In this document: positions 9,313 to 18,715 of the stretch, piece by piece
Layout of the letters: every line of letters starts with the position of its first letter
Position numbering within the stretch: position 1 is the first letter of the stretch
Source of the DNA: Companilactobacillus alimentarius DSM 20249
Lineage (GTDB): Bacteria > Bacillota > Bacilli > Lactobacillales > Lactobacillaceae
Length of the DNA stretch: 64,000 nucleotides
Assembly (NCBI RefSeq): GCF_002849895.1
Contig: NZ_CP018867.1
Location: forward strand, 868,001 to 932,000
Direction of reading: 5' to 3'
The notes under the pieces: model-generated
Database searches by the model: none
What the model was told of the DNA's origin: nothing
What the model saw: the letters and a program-made list of their open reading frames with translations, nothing else
Program-made: the position numbers and the translations under genes

Positions 9313-10233
9313 TTACATTGACGGACTTCCATGAACAACATATCCATCTGGATAAATCGTCCAATCATCACTGCTTTGTGTACTACTTGTTGCTGAATCA
9401 TCCTTTTTAGTAGAACGAATCCAATAAACTGATTCACCATTACTATCTTTAACGGTATCTGAATCGCCACTAGTTGCGTTAATAACAACTGAGTAGTTAT
9501 TATCAGAAGACTCTCCGCTTTGGTTCTCAACTAAAGCTATTGCCTCCTGAGAACTATTGACACTATTAGTACTTGCTGAAGTCTGGTCATTTTGTGTAGT
9601 TTGACTAGTATCTTGATCACTTTCAGTATCAGTATCCTCAGTCGAATTATTTTGATCAGTCTGTTGCGTATCTGTAGTGGTATCTTTAGTTTCATTAGTT
9701 GTCGACTTCTTAGTTTTAGTTACTTTGCTAGTAGCTTTATAAGCCTTTTGTAAACTACTTTTCGTTAAATTAGATGATGAATCAATCAATGAATTTATTT
9801 CACTATAAGCCAATTTATTCTTAATATTTTTATAAATAAATAATCCAACAGTTTGAAATTCAGTTGTTTCCAAATTGGAAAATACTTTTTTAACTTTCTT
9901 AGTACTATTAGATTCAACTACTGTATCACCATTCTTATCAGCTGATATCTCGTCGTCATTACTATGTACTAAGAGAAGATTCGATTTATTAAATGATACA
10001 TTTTTGTTAGTCCGATTAATAATCTTTAAATCAATTGTATCTGCAGCCAAACTGCTTCGGCTAAATTGAAAAGTCATCTCATTTTTTTCTGAGCGACTTA
10101 ATTTTGCATAATCAATCGTTTTTGGCGAATCCTCAGTAGCCTTAATATTGTTATTATCGTTAACGCTAACCTTGGAACAACCCGTGACAATTAATATCAT
10201 ACCTAAGATGACCCATAAAAGTGTCTTCTTCAA
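9313..10233 (-). CDS. predicted lipoprotein with a Ser/Thr/Asp-rich tail
   Basis: A 306-residue protein with a lipoprotein signal (LGMILIVTGCS, lipidated Cys at 19). Residues 45-150 form a domain resembling the DUF4352/DUF5067 lipoprotein type, with a telling segment IDLKIINRTNKNVSF. Residues 165-235 are low complexity, rich in Thr, Asp, Gln and Ser, as in a wall-spanning linker. The C-terminal 70 residues form a small domain ending in WTIYPDGYVVHGSPSM. The start is a TTG at 10233 behind GAGGGGG. Function unknown; it is surface exposed on the membrane and lies next to a membrane-anchored metalloprotease, which could act on such surface proteins. Confidence 0.8.
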   Translation of the reverse strand: MKKTLLWVILGMILIVTGCSKVSVNDNNNIKATEDSPKTIDYAKLSRSEKNEMTFQFSRSSLAADTIDLKIINRTNKNVSFNKSNLLLVHSNDDEISADKNGDTVVESNSTKKVKKVFSNLETTEFQTVGLFIYKNIKNKLAYSEINSLIDSSSNLTKSSLQKAYKATSKVTKTKKSTTNETKDTTTDTQQTDQNNSTEDTDTESDQDTSQTTQNDQTSASTNSVNSSQEAIALVENQSGESSDNNYSVVINATSGDSDTVKDSNGESVYWIRSTKKDDSATSSTQSSDDWTIYPDGYVVHGSPSM

Positions 10234-10292
10234 TTAGATTCCCCCTCAATAATGGTACTAATAATATACCACTATTAATATTTTGAGAAACC

Positions 10293-11036
10293 CTAATTAT
10301 TATAGATTGCTTTTAACGTTGCTATGTCTGATTCTGTCAATTGCGTTACTCCTTGATCAGTCGGATACATGACAGATTGAATATCGCTACTATGTCCCAA
10401 TCCTAAGGCATGTCCCAATTCGTGAGTTGCCACAGAAACTGAGATACCCTCTGAATAATGGACGTTCAATCTAGCTGTACCGTGGTTCCAATCGCCAAGT
10501 GTACTTTGGAATATTTCGGGTCCACCTTTACCTAACTCCATGTTGATCGTATTGCCTTGAACGCTTGTCGTGTCCTGATTATAAGTACCTAGAGTAATTT
10601 CATTTTGCATTTGTGAAGCTTTTCCGGCTACAAGTTTAACAATACCCGTATCGTTATATGTCTTGATAGCACTGTAAAAAACATTTTTCACAGACTGTGG
10701 AACGCCCTTTTGAAAATGATAATAATAAGTATTAGACAAAGCTACCTGCTGAACGTTTGATTCAACTGGCGTGGTCGAATCAGTTGACTTGGTCTTTGAT
10801 TTTGTTTTATCTGTCTGTTGATAAGTTTTATCATTCTTTACTTCAATTTTTCCGACATTAGCTTTTGAAGAAAAACTCTGTGCATTTTTAATGATTGAAT
10901 TTCTGATCTGTTCCCCATATGCCATTATCGGTAATTTATTTTTACCAGTCATCATCTGACCAGTAAAAAATACCAAAACAGCTATAACAATTACTAAAAA
11001 TAATCCCCTGATTAACGTTTTAATAAAATAACGCAT
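10293..11036 (-). CDS. membrane-anchored matrixin-like zinc metalloprotease
   Basis: A 247-residue protein with one N-terminal membrane segment (residues 8-26), a Lys/Thr/Ser-rich linker (residues 60-90) and a C-terminal peptidase M10-type domain. The zinc-binding motif HELGHALGLGHS begins at residue 205 and is followed by the Met-turn SVMYP, so the active site looks complete. No propeptide cysteine switch is evident. It is probably anchored with the catalytic domain outside the cell. I chose the ATG at 11036 because GTGAG is well spaced before it; a GTG four codons upstream is possible. The substrate is unknown. Confidence 0.88.
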   Translation of the reverse strand: MRYFIKTLIRGLFLVIVIAVLVFFTGQMMTGKNKLPIMAYGEQIRNSIIKNAQSFSSKANVGKIEVKNDKTYQQTDKTKSKTKSTDSTTPVESNVQQVALSNTYYYHFQKGVPQSVKNVFYSAIKTYNDTGIVKLVAGKASQMQNEITLGTYNQDTTSVQGNTINMELGKGGPEIFQSTLGDWNHGTARLNVHYSEGISVSVATHELGHALGLGHSSDIQSVMYPTDQGVTQLTESDIATLKAIYNN

Positions 11037-11132
11037 CTCAGTTCTCACTTTCTTTTCATTGTGTAAATATATTTAAAGACATTTTCACTTCAAATGCAAA
11101 TATTTGTTTGCATTCATCCTTTACTTACTTAT

Positions 11133-11181
11133 AACAAATAGCATGAAATAATCGACAATTGATTATCCCATGCTATTTGTT
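11133..11181 (-). terminator. terminator after arlS
   Basis: Thirteen-base arms (11133-11145, 11169-11181) around a partly paired AT-rich interior, directly after the sensor kinase stop and ahead of the metalloprotease gene. Confidence 0.7.
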
Positions 11182-11184
11182 ATT

Positions 11185-12282
11185 TTAAATTTCTGATTTT
11201 TTACTTGCTTCTTTTTCATCGTCATTTTCATCAGTTTTTTCTTGAACTAGTGGCAATTCAATTTTAAAAACAGTTCCTGAACCAACGACACTTTCAACTT
11301 CTAGACTGCCATGATAGATTTCAATCAATCTTTTAGCAATAGAAAGCCCTAATCCGTTTCCTCCGCGTTTTCTAGACCTTGCCTTGTCAACTCTATAGAA
11401 ACGATTAAAAATCCGTTTCAAATCGTTTTTAGCGATTCCTAGGCCATAGTCTTGTACAACGACTTCAAGCAAAGCTGAATTAGTTGATGCCGCAAAATTG
11501 ATTTCCTTACGATCAGCTGAGTATTTAAATGCATTATCCAACAGAATAACTAAAACTTGTTCCAAATGATTTCGATAAATCTTCACTTTGCTACCTTCGC
11601 GAATATCATCATCAAAATTAATTACAAAGTCTGAATGTAACATTTTGAAATCGTTATAAACCTGTATAAATAATGGCTTGACCTCAGTTGTCTGTTCTAA
11701 ATAAGCACTGTCAATTTGCTCAACACGTGTCAAATCTAGCATCTCTTGAATCAACGACTGCATACGCTTCAATTCTTGCAGTGAAGAATTAATCGAATCG
11801 TTCAACACTTGAGGATCATCTTTTCCCCAACGTTGCAACATACTCAAGTGACCTTCCAACACCGCCACAGGAGTTCGTAATTCATGAGAAACATCTTCAA
11901 CGAATTCCTTTTGTTGATTCGTATAAGCCTGCATCCGATCTAATGTCTTGTTGATATTGACCGTCATATCATATATTTCATCGTTTCTTTTACGTAATTT
12001 AATTCTAGAATCAGAGTCAGGCTTTTTGTTAAGATCATCAATCGTTTTGTTGATTTTTTTCAAATCATTCAAAACTAATGTAACCGCAAAATAACTGAGT
12101 ACAACTCCAATAATAAAAACCACGACTCCGCCAGCAATCAACTTAGTCGTAAATGAATGTATTTCATTCACAGAAGCCACATGCTGAACGGTTCTCATCG
12201 CTAAGATACCAACAAAGATATAAGCCAACAAAATGACGATTGAAATCAAAGCGGTCCACTTGAATCTAATGGAAATTCTCAT
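11185..12282 (-). CDS. sensor histidine kinase, ArlS-like
   Basis: A 365-residue kinase with two membrane segments (about residues 9-29 and 50-70) enclosing only a short outer loop, a HAMP domain, then HisKA and HATPase_c domains. The H-box VSHELRTPVAVLEGHL holds the phosphorylated His, and the following LQRWGKDDPQVLNDS resembles ArlS of Staphylococcus and its relatives. N box (LLDNAFKY), G1 (DYGLGI) and G2 (GGNGLGLSIA) are intact. The small outer loop suggests sensing in or at the membrane. It overlaps the regulator gene by four bases. The signal is unknown. Confidence 0.93.
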   Translation of the reverse strand: MRISIRFKWTALISIVILLAYIFVGILAMRTVQHVASVNEIHSFTTKLIAGGVVVFIIGVVLSYFAVTLVLNDLKKINKTIDDLNKKPDSDSRIKLRKRNDEIYDMTVNINKTLDRMQAYTNQQKEFVEDVSHELRTPVAVLEGHLSMLQRWGKDDPQVLNDSINSSLQELKRMQSLIQEMLDLTRVEQIDSAYLEQTTEVKPLFIQVYNDFKMLHSDFVINFDDDIREGSKVKIYRNHLEQVLVILLDNAFKYSADRKEINFAASTNSALLEVVVQDYGLGIAKNDLKRIFNRFYRVDKARSRKRGGNGLGLSIAKRLIEIYHGSLEVESVVGSGTVFKIELPLVQEKTDENDDEKEASKKSEI

Positions 12283-12965
12283 CGTCTCATCACATATCCT
12301 TTACCACGAACGGTTGAAATATAACTTGGTGCACCAGCACGATCAATTTTATTTCTGAGGTATTTGATATAAACATCCACTACATTAGTTTCTGTTGATG
12401 AACCAGTTCCCCAGACACGTTCCAAAAGATCATCACGACTTAGAACTGTTCCAACGTTTTCCATCAAAACACTCAAGAGATCGTATTCACGACGAGTCAA
12501 ATCAATAACTTCACCGTTTCGTTTTAGAGTTTGGGTCGTCTTGTCAATTACTAGATTCTTATATTTTAGAACTTGATCGTTATTTCTAGTAACATCAATA
12601 TCTAAATCAATTCGTCTCAACAAAGCTCTAATACGAGCTAATAGCTCCTCAATAGCAAATGGCTTAACAATATAGTCATCAGCCCCATGATCCAAACCTG
12701 AAACACGATCAATAATAGAATCCCTTGCGGTCATCATAATAATTGGCGTGTTCTTTTCTTGTCGAATGCGTCGACATACTTCGATTCCGTTTAGTTCTGG
12801 CAACATTAGATCTAATAAGATCAAATCCCAATCTTCTGACAATGCTGCATCTAAACCAGTTCTACCGTCACGTTCAACAGTTACTTCATAGTTTTCATGT
12901 TGAAGTTCAAGTTGAACAAATTTAGCCATGTTCTCTTCATCTTCAATAACAAGTATTTTAGCCAT
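12279..12965 (-). CDS. response regulator, ArlR-like (OmpR/PhoB family)
   Basis: A 228-residue regulator with a receiver domain (acidic pair EDEE near residues 8-11, phosphorylatable Asp in LILLDLMLPE about residue 52, conserved Thr in MMTARDS and Lys in IVKPF) and a winged-helix DNA-binding domain ending VRGKGYVMRR. It forms an operon with the downstream kinase, first gene first. By analogy to ArlR it may control surface, autolysis or adhesion genes, but no target is shown here. Confidence 0.94.
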   Translation of the reverse strand: MAKILVIEDEENMAKFVQLELQHENYEVTVERDGRTGLDAALSEDWDLILLDLMLPELNGIEVCRRIRQEKNTPIIMMTARDSIIDRVSGLDHGADDYIVKPFAIEELLARIRALLRRIDLDIDVTRNNDQVLKYKNLVIDKTTQTLKRNGEVIDLTRREYDLLSVLMENVGTVLSRDDLLERVWGTGSSTETNVVDVYIKYLRNKIDRAGAPSYISTVRGKGYVMRR

Positions 12966-13024
12966 ACTTTTCTCCCATACATTAAATATTAAATTATCTT
13001 TAATTATCGCTTAATCATTAATTT

Positions 13025-13062
13025 GAATATGCCATATTCTTGGCAATGCACTAATGATTTTA
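13025..13062 (-). promoter_or_regulatory. arlR upstream region: extended -10 and short palindrome
   Basis: On the minus strand TGT-TAAAAT (-10 at 13057-13062) forms an extended -10 with no convincing -35. A perfect palindrome, GAATAT-GCC-ATATTC (13025-13039), lies just downstream in the leader and could be a binding site for the regulator itself. Both are tentative. Confidence 0.35.
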
Positions 13063-13116
13063 ACATATAGCAAAAATTAAAAGAAGACAAGCTTTTATTT
13101 TTATTTTTTTAGAAAA

Positions 13117-13142
13117 TAAAAAAGAGACGAATAAATCGCCTC
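13117..13142 (-). terminator. terminator after gnd
   Basis: GAGGCGA paired with TCGTCTC on the minus strand around a five-base loop, followed by six Ts. Confidence 0.85.
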
Positions 13143-13162
13143 ATTTTCTAAAATTAACTCAA

Positions 13163-14587
13163 TTATTGTTCTTCATACCATGTATAATGGAAAATTCCTG
13201 GCTTGTCATTTCTTTCGTATGTATGAGCACCGAAGAAATCTCTTTGAGCTTGAATTAAGTTAGCAGGCAATACTTCTGAACGATATTGATCGTAATAAGA
13301 AATAGCAGCCATAAATCCTGAAACAGGAATACCAGCTTGAACAGCATAACTTACAACGTCACGAACATCTGATTGATATTCTTTAACGATTCCCTTGAAG
13401 TAATCGTTCAACAATAAATTATCCAATTGTGGTTCTTCATCATATGCATCAGTAATCTTTTGTAAGAATTGAGCACGAATGATACAACCAGCACGCCAAA
13501 TTTGAGCAATCTTACCATAATTTAGATCCCAATCATAATGATCAGAAGCTGCTTTCATTTGAGCGAATCCTTGAGCATAACTGATGATCTTACTGAAGTA
13601 CAAAGCTTTACGGATCTTGGCAACCAAATCGTCAACATCTTTAATAACTGGCTTTGTTTCAGGCTTTGGAAGAACCTTACTTGCTTTAACACGTTCATCC
13701 TTGTAAGCAGAAACGTAACGAGAATAAACTGATTCAGTGATCAATGATTGTGGAACACCAAGTTCTAGAGCACTTTGTGAACTCCACTTACCAGTACCCT
13801 TGTTACCAGCCTTATCTAAGATTTTATTAACGATGTAGTCATCTGAGCCTTCGTCGTCTTTTCTAGTTAAAATCTTAGCAGTAATATCAATTAAGTAACT
13901 TGAAAGTTCACCCTTGTTCCAGTCATTGAAGACATCAGCAATCTTATTAACATCATTGTTAAACAAGTGCTTTAACAAGTTGTAACTTTCTGAAATCAAT
14001 TCCATATCACCATATTCGATACCATTATGAACCATCTTTACATAGTGACCGGCACCATTTGGTCCAATATATGTAACACATGGAGCACCGTCTTCATCAG
14101 CTTTAGCAGAAATTTGTTCCAAAATAGGAGCAACTAAGTCATAAGCTTCTTTTTGACCACCGGGCATCAATGATGGACCTTTCAAAGCACCCAGTTCACC
14201 ACCAGAAACTCCCATACCAATGAAGTTAATTCCTGATTTGTCTAGACGTTCACTACGTTCCATTGTATCTTCGAAGAATGTATTACCACCATCAATCAAT
14301 ACATCGCCTTTATCTAGTAAAGGTAGCAATTGTTTGATAACGGCATCTGTACCAGCACCAGCCTTAACCATCATCAAAATACGACGAGGTGTTTCTAGTG
14401 AGTTTACAAAGTCTTCAATTGTATAACTAGGTACTAATTTCTTTTCAGGATGTTCCTCAACAACAGCCTTAGTTTTTGAACCTGTACGATTGTAGATAGC
14501 AACTTCATATCCGCGACTCTCAATATTTAGGGCAAGATTCTTACCCATAACAGCCATACCAATAACACCAATTTGTGGTTTTGCCAT
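13163..14587 (-). CDS. gnd: 6-phosphogluconate dehydrogenase, decarboxylating
   Basis: A 474-residue enzyme of standard length. An N-terminal Rossmann domain with [15 protein letters not shown] and the NADP-favouring NRT after the second strand is followed by the all-helical C-terminal domain. The catalytic region [19 protein letters not shown] and [14 protein letters not shown] are present. It oxidises 6-phosphogluconate to ribulose 5-phosphate and CO2, giving NADPH. It stands alone with its own promoter and terminator. Confidence 0.98.
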   Translation of the reverse strand: MAKPQIGVIGMAVMGKNLALNIESRGYEVAIYNRTGSKTKAVVEEHPEKKLVPSYTIEDFVNSLETPRRILMMVKAGAGTDAVIKQLLPLLDKGDVLIDGGNTFFEDTMERSERLDKSGINFIGMGVSGGELGALKGPSLMPGGQKEAYDLVAPILEQISAKADEDGAPCVTYIGPNGAGHYVKMVHNGIEYGDMELISESYNLLKHLFNNDVNKIADVFNDWNKGELSSYLIDITAKILTRKDDEGSDDYIVNKILDKAGNKGTGKWSSQSALELGVPQSLITESVYSRYVSAYKDERVKASKVLPKPETKPVIKDVDDLVAKIRKALYFSKIISYAQGFAQMKAASDHYDWDLNYGKIAQIWRAGCIIRAQFLQKITDAYDEEPQLDNLLLNDYFKGIVKEYQSDVRDVVSYAVQAGIPVSGFMAAISYYDQYRSEVLPANLIQAQRDFFGAHTYERNDKPGIFHYTWYEEQ

Positions 14588-14621
14588 TAATAATTACCTC
14601 CGATTTTTGTTCACAGTACTA

Positions 14622-14630
14622 ATTTTAACA
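14622..14630 (-). promoter_or_regulatory. extended -10 of the gnd promoter
   Basis: TGT followed by TAAAAT on the minus strand about 35 bases before the gnd start; the -35 is weak. It is the only promoter-like signal in the gap. Confidence 0.4.
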
Positions 14631-14699
14631 AAAAAATTGAAAAGGAGTACATAAAAGGACTTTTTTACCAATTTTTTTATAATCATTATTTTTATAATC

Positions 14700-14731
14700 A
14701 AAAAAGAGCAGTTTCAACTACTCTTTTTTAG
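14700..14731 (-). terminator. terminator at the end of the yceD operon
   Basis: AAAAGAGxAGTT pairs with AACTxCTCTTTT around a two-base loop, followed by Ts on the minus strand. The yceD stop codon lies inside the upstream arm, so coding sequence and terminator overlap. Confidence 0.85.
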
Positions 14732-15272
14732 TGTCATCATTAAATAAATTCTTTAGTTTAGCAAATTCTGGATTAACGTGTTCTTCTTCATTTTGTTTCT
14801 TAAACTCGTCTTCAGAAATAACGCTCCAATTTTTACCGGAAGGCATAATATTGTCTTCGGCTTCTTTTTTAGTTAAAACTTTCGATGGAATACTTAACAA
14901 AATATTATCCACGATTGATTCATAAACATTAATTGTTGGATTATCGTCATCAATTGGAATAACGACATTATAATCCTCAAGGTCTTCATCAGCCACATCA
15001 TCAATATTATATGCCTCGTTGATTCTAATATCGACTGGTAAATCAACTGGTAAAAGGCTTCTAGTAGAAGGCACAGTCAAAGTTGTCTGTACCTTAATAT
15101 CAGAAATAACTAAGCCATGATCATTGAATAGTCGACCATCGACTTTTACTGGAGAAATATCCAAAACGTCCTTAGAACGTGTCCGCATCTCCTTAGTTAA
15201 ATCGAGTGTCTCATTGAATTCAAAAGGCTTGTCCTTGTATCGACGTACATCTTGAACATCCCAATTTAGCAT
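14718..15272 (-). CDS. YceD/DUF177 family protein
   Basis: A 184-residue protein starting MLNWDVQDVRRY and containing the family segment DISPVKVDGRLFNDHGLVISDIKVQTTLTVPSTRSLLPVDLP. DUF177 proteins (YceD in E. coli) are linked to 23S rRNA accumulation and are often followed by rpmF for ribosomal protein L32. Here no rpmF follows: a terminator comes directly after. The last 25 residues are acidic and disordered. The start codon shares a base with the tmcAL stop. Confidence 0.88.
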   Translation of the reverse strand: MLNWDVQDVRRYKDKPFEFNETLDLTKEMRTRSKDVLDISPVKVDGRLFNDHGLVISDIKVQTTLTVPSTRSLLPVDLPVDIRINEAYNIDDVADEDLEDYNVVIPIDDDNPTINVYESIVDNILLSIPSKVLTKKEAEDNIMPSGKNWSVISEDEFKKQNEEEHVNPEFAKLKNLFNDDTKKE

Positions 15273-16372
15273 TAATTTACCCCTTTCATATAAGGTATTC
15301 TTCCAAAATTTTGTTCCTGTTTATTTTCAAGCTGAAAAATTCGATCAACTTTTATTTCTAAATTCAAAAATACTTGTTCCTTTTTACCTACCCGAGTGAT
15401 CAATTCAACATTATTCTTTTTCAAACTATTTAAATATTCTTGACCTACTCGATTAAATCCTAATATTCGTAGATAAGGATTCTCATAGACATCATTAATA
15501 TCCGACTCTTTCACATTTATTAACGTATACATCAACAAACGCCTGAGTCGTGCCATAGTATAACGCTTTGACTTTATTCGTTCAATAAATTGATTAAAAT
15601 CAGAACTTGAATTAATTTCCTTTTTTAGTTTATACTCTAGCCCCTCGACCATCTGATAAACTTGTCCTAGTTCTTGAGGTGTGTGACTCAGAATCTGGTA
15701 CTTCAAATAAGGAAAATACTTGTCCCAAGTGACTAGCTTTTGATCCTGCAGCATTTCATTGGCTAATTTAGGAACCAAATCGCTAACGGAAACTTTCTCT
15801 TTCAGAGCTTCTCGAATCTTGGTAGCACTATAATCATTGGCCAAACGTTTGATCGTGGCGACTTGTATATCATAATCACCCTTGATGATTTCCGTTGCAT
15901 AATTAATGCCTAACAATTGATTAGGTAGCTTTTCAACATCAATTCCCAATGAATGATAATAATTGGTTAGATTAGTGGCTGAGCTTTGATTGTAATTTTG
16001 AGTGAAATCTGATTTTGAAGCAATTATTTTTTGGGCCATTTCAAGAAAGTCAAGTTGATTCTCAGTTCCAAAGACTAAATGATCAATCTCTAACTGATTT
16101 AATAGCTTCATTGCTCCTTGAGCAAAAAATTGGGCTGGTTCAAGTGCAAATGCGAAAGGCAATTCCACGACTAAATCAACCCCATTTTCAATTGCTAATT
16201 GAGCTCTATTCCACTTATCCAATATAGCAAAATCACCCCGCTGAACAAAATTGCCAGACATGACGGCAATTAAAACATCAGGGTGATACTGTTGTTTGAT
16301 TTTTTCAATAAATAATTGATGCCCTTTGTGAAACGGATTAAATTCGGCAACAAAACCATAGACTTTTGTCAT
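15272..16372 (-). CDS. tmcAL: tRNA(Met) cytidine acetate ligase TmcAL (YlbM)
   Basis: A 366-residue protein with a nucleotidyltransferase-like core: GFVAEFNPFHKGHQ has the ATP-binding HxGH-type motif, and ISGNFVQRGD-like (MSGNFVQRGDFAILDKW) and VELPFAFALEPAQFFA are family signatures. In Bacillus TmcAL makes N4-acetylcytidine at the wobble base of elongator tRNA-Met from acetate and ATP. It lies between an S-adenosylmethionine methyltransferase gene and yceD in a housekeeping operon. Confidence 0.93.
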   Translation of the reverse strand: MTKVYGFVAEFNPFHKGHQLFIEKIKQQYHPDVLIAVMSGNFVQRGDFAILDKWNRAQLAIENGVDLVVELPFAFALEPAQFFAQGAMKLLNQLEIDHLVFGTENQLDFLEMAQKIIASKSDFTQNYNQSSATNLTNYYHSLGIDVEKLPNQLLGINYATEIIKGDYDIQVATIKRLANDYSATKIREALKEKVSVSDLVPKLANEMLQDQKLVTWDKYFPYLKYQILSHTPQELGQVYQMVEGLEYKLKKEINSSSDFNQFIERIKSKRYTMARLRRLLMYTLINVKESDINDVYENPYLRILGFNRVGQEYLNSLKKNNVELITRVGKKEQVFLNLEIKVDRIFQLENKQEQNFGRIPYMKGVN

Positions 16373-16380
16373 AAGATCCT

Positions 16381-17109
16381 CTATTTTTCTGCAGAAAAGA
16401 ACCAGCGATTAGAATCATCCTTAATTTCTGACTCGCCAAAATCGGCTGTTACTTGAATATTTTTGAAGCCAATATCTTCAAGAATCATTTTAAAGGTTGC
16501 AGTAGGATAAGTTCTTTCCTTATGCAATTCAGTATTGACCGAATATCCTTGAATCTTTTCATCCCAATTAAAGAAGGTCAATTCATGCTCGATACTGTGA
16601 GGATATTCTCCTTCAAAACTATTCCACATAAAGGCTGAATCCTCTGTTCGATGATTAAACATGTAACCTGGGAAAACTTCATCCATTTGATAAAGTGAAT
16701 GGGCATCGAACAGATATTTACCGCCATCATTTAAGTGATCATAAGCTTGTTTGAAAGCTATTGCCAATTCATCTTCATCAGTCAAATAACAGATAGAATC
16801 ATCAAAACAAGTAATAACATCAAACTTATCGAAATCATACAGATCCATCATATTGCTTTGAATAAAGGGAATCGACTTACCAGCAGTCTTAGCTTTCTCT
16901 TCTGCAATTTTCAACATTTCTTCGGACAAGTCAGTTCCCGTAACTTGAAAACTATCAGCTAACAAAATAGTCAAATCACCAGTTCCGCAAGCTACATCTA
17001 ACAACGACTCATTACTCTTGACCTGTTTTTTTACGTACTCTGCCCATTTAGCATAGAGTGAATCATCCATCAATTCACTATAGACTCGTGCAAATGAGTT
17101 ATAAATCAT
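16381..17109 (-). CDS. class I SAM-dependent methyltransferase
   Basis: A 242-residue protein with a Rossmann methyltransferase domain. Motif I is LLDVACGTGDLTILLA, motif II-like ITGTDLSEEML and post-motif FDVITCFDDSICYL. It starts MIYNSFARVYSELMDD and overlaps rsfS by four bases. Homologues (YqeM) are conserved in the yqeG-rsfS cluster of Firmicutes, but the substrate is not known. Confidence 0.9.
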   Translation of the reverse strand: MIYNSFARVYSELMDDSLYAKWAEYVKKQVKSNESLLDVACGTGDLTILLADSFQVTGTDLSEEMLKIAEEKAKTAGKSIPFIQSNMMDLYDFDKFDVITCFDDSICYLTDEDELAIAFKQAYDHLNDGGKYLFDAHSLYQMDEVFPGYMFNHRTEDSAFMWNSFEGEYPHSIEHELTFFNWDEKIQGYSVNTELHKERTYPTATFKMILEDIGFKNIQVTADFGESEIKDDSNRWFFSAEK

Positions 17110-17465
17110 TCTTCGGTTACCAAACTTGAAATATCAACTTCGGTTGCGTTTGACCAAAGTTTTTCCAAGTTGTAGAAATCACGTTGTTCTGACGTAAAGA
17201 CATGGATAATAACGTCATGAAGGTCAATCAAAACCCATTCAGAATTGCGATTTCCTTCGACGTGTCCTACATCAATATCGTTTTCTCCAGCCTTATCCAA
17301 GACTGATTGAACGATGGCGTCAACTTGACGCTGTGATCCTGCGTCCATAATGACAAAGTAATCAGCCATAATACTTACTTTACTGATATCCAAAACTTTA
17401 ATGTCATTAGCATGTTTCTCATCAGCCGCTTTAACGGCAATTTCCATTATATTCTTTGAGTCCAA
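17106..17465 (-). CDS. rsfS: ribosomal silencing factor RsfS
   Basis: A 119-residue protein of the Iojap/RsfS family, with KVSIMADYFVIMDAGSQRQVDA, GHVEGNRNSEWVLIDLHDVIIHVF and FYNLEKLW signatures. RsfS binds L14 on the large subunit and blocks subunit joining in starvation. It is in an operon between yqeK and the methyltransferase gene. Confidence 0.96.
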   Translation of the reverse strand: MDSKNIMEIAVKAADEKHANDIKVLDISKVSIMADYFVIMDAGSQRQVDAIVQSVLDKAGENDIDVGHVEGNRNSEWVLIDLHDVIIHVFTSEQRDFYNLEKLWSNATEVDISSLVTEE

Positions 17466-17466
17466 A

Positions 17467-18069
17467 TTATAATTCTCCTTTTGTTATCCAGTAATTGTAA
17501 CTAATAAACGTTTCTGGATATATTTCTCTATTCTTATCAATCAAATGTGCTAAAGAATGTTTCAATTCAAAAGCTACCGCTGAATTCAAAGACTTCTTTG
17601 CATAGTCTCTTGCTTCATTGATCCCTGGAAAATCTCGTTTAGGTTCAATGAAATCACCTACAAACACACATTTATCAACTTGGGTCATATTGGTAGAACC
17701 AACAGTATGTCTTCTGATAGCATTTAAAACATCTTCATCATAGATACCTAACTCATCTTTAACAATTTCTGCACCAACAACACCGTGCCAGATTGCATTG
17801 TTATATTTCAATAGTTCAGGATTCAAATGCTTATTTTTAATGACACTGATAAATTCTTCATCGCTACGCTCTTTAGCGTAATCATGCAATAAACCAGCTA
17901 ATCCTGCTCTTTCAACGTCTCCACCATACTCTGCTGCTAATCCACGACTTACTTTTTCAACTCTTAAACAGTGGGTATAACGAAAATCACTTAATGTGTG
18001 TTGCATCTGATCTACTATCTTATCTCGATCAATGTCTGCTTTGATTTTGTCATAATTAAACTCATTCAT
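17467..18069 (-). CDS. yqeK: HD-domain hydrolase YqeK
   Basis: A 200-residue HD-domain protein. The metal ligands appear in RYTHCLRVEKVS, GLLHDYAKE (HD) and AIWHGVVGA, with the final Asp in FVGDFIEPKRDFPG. YqeK enzymes hydrolyse Ap4A symmetrically to ADP. The start is the ATG at 18069 behind GGGGG; an open frame extends further but lies inside nadD without a ribosome binding site. It overlaps nadD by eight bases. Confidence 0.93.
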   Translation of the reverse strand: MNEFNYDKIKADIDRDKIVDQMQHTLSDFRYTHCLRVEKVSRGLAAEYGGDVERAGLAGLLHDYAKERSDEEFISVIKNKHLNPELLKYNNAIWHGVVGAEIVKDELGIYDEDVLNAIRRHTVGSTNMTQVDKCVFVGDFIEPKRDFPGINEARDYAKKSLNSAVAFELKHSLAHLIDKNREIYPETFISYNYWITKGEL

Positions 18070-18700
18070 TATATAGCCCCCGGTCTTTGATATACCAAGC
18101 AACGTCATCTGGAACCAAATATTTAATGGATTTACCCTTTTTAACGCGCTCACGAATCATACTTGAACTAATTTCTAATTCAGGTGTGTTTACCCAAAGT
18201 ATAGGGTACTTTGATTTTTTCTCAAAGCCCTTTCGACAAACTCCTACAAAATGAATCATTTGGATTAACTCATCAATATGTGACCATTTCGATAAATTCT
18301 CAACCATATCGCCACCAATAATAAAATAATATTCCGTATTCGGATTATATTCTTTTAATAATTTGATGGTCTCATAAGTATAGCTGATTCCGCCACGATT
18401 GACATCAGTTAAGTCCAAATCAAAATGCATGTTATCACGAATAGCCAATTTAATCATATTAATTCGATCATCGCTACTAATTGAAGGTAGAGTTTTTTGT
18501 ACCCCCCGATGTGGCGGTATTTTGTCTGGTAAAAATAAGACCTTATCAAGACAAAGCTGTTCATAAACCTGCTCAGCAATCAATAGGTGGCCTAAATGAA
18601 TAGGATTAAATGTCCCTCCCAAAATACCAACATGCTTTTTAGGTAAATTACTATGAAATTCTAATTTTGCTTTAGTTAATAGTTGTTTTTGAGTATCCAT
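18062..18700 (-). CDS. nadD: nicotinate-nucleotide adenylyltransferase
   Basis: A 212-residue protein with the nucleotidyltransferase motif GGTFNPIHLGHL, the LFLPDKIPPHR segment and the C-terminal ISSSMIRERVKKGKSI (ISxTxxR-type motif). It adenylates nicotinate mononucleotide in NAD synthesis. The frame begins 23 residues earlier than the GGTFNP core requires, but the ATG at 18700 is preceded by an AAGTGATG site. It is coupled to yqeK by an overlap. Confidence 0.96.
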   Translation of the reverse strand: MDTQKQLLTKAKLEFHSNLPKKHVGILGGTFNPIHLGHLLIAEQVYEQLCLDKVLFLPDKIPPHRGVQKTLPSISSDDRINMIKLAIRDNMHFDLDLTDVNRGGISYTYETIKLLKEYNPNTEYYFIIGGDMVENLSKWSHIDELIQMIHFVGVCRKGFEKKSKYPILWVNTPELEISSSMIRERVKKGKSIKYLVPDDVAWYIKDRGLYNE

Positions 18701-18715
18701 TTTTCATCACTTAAA

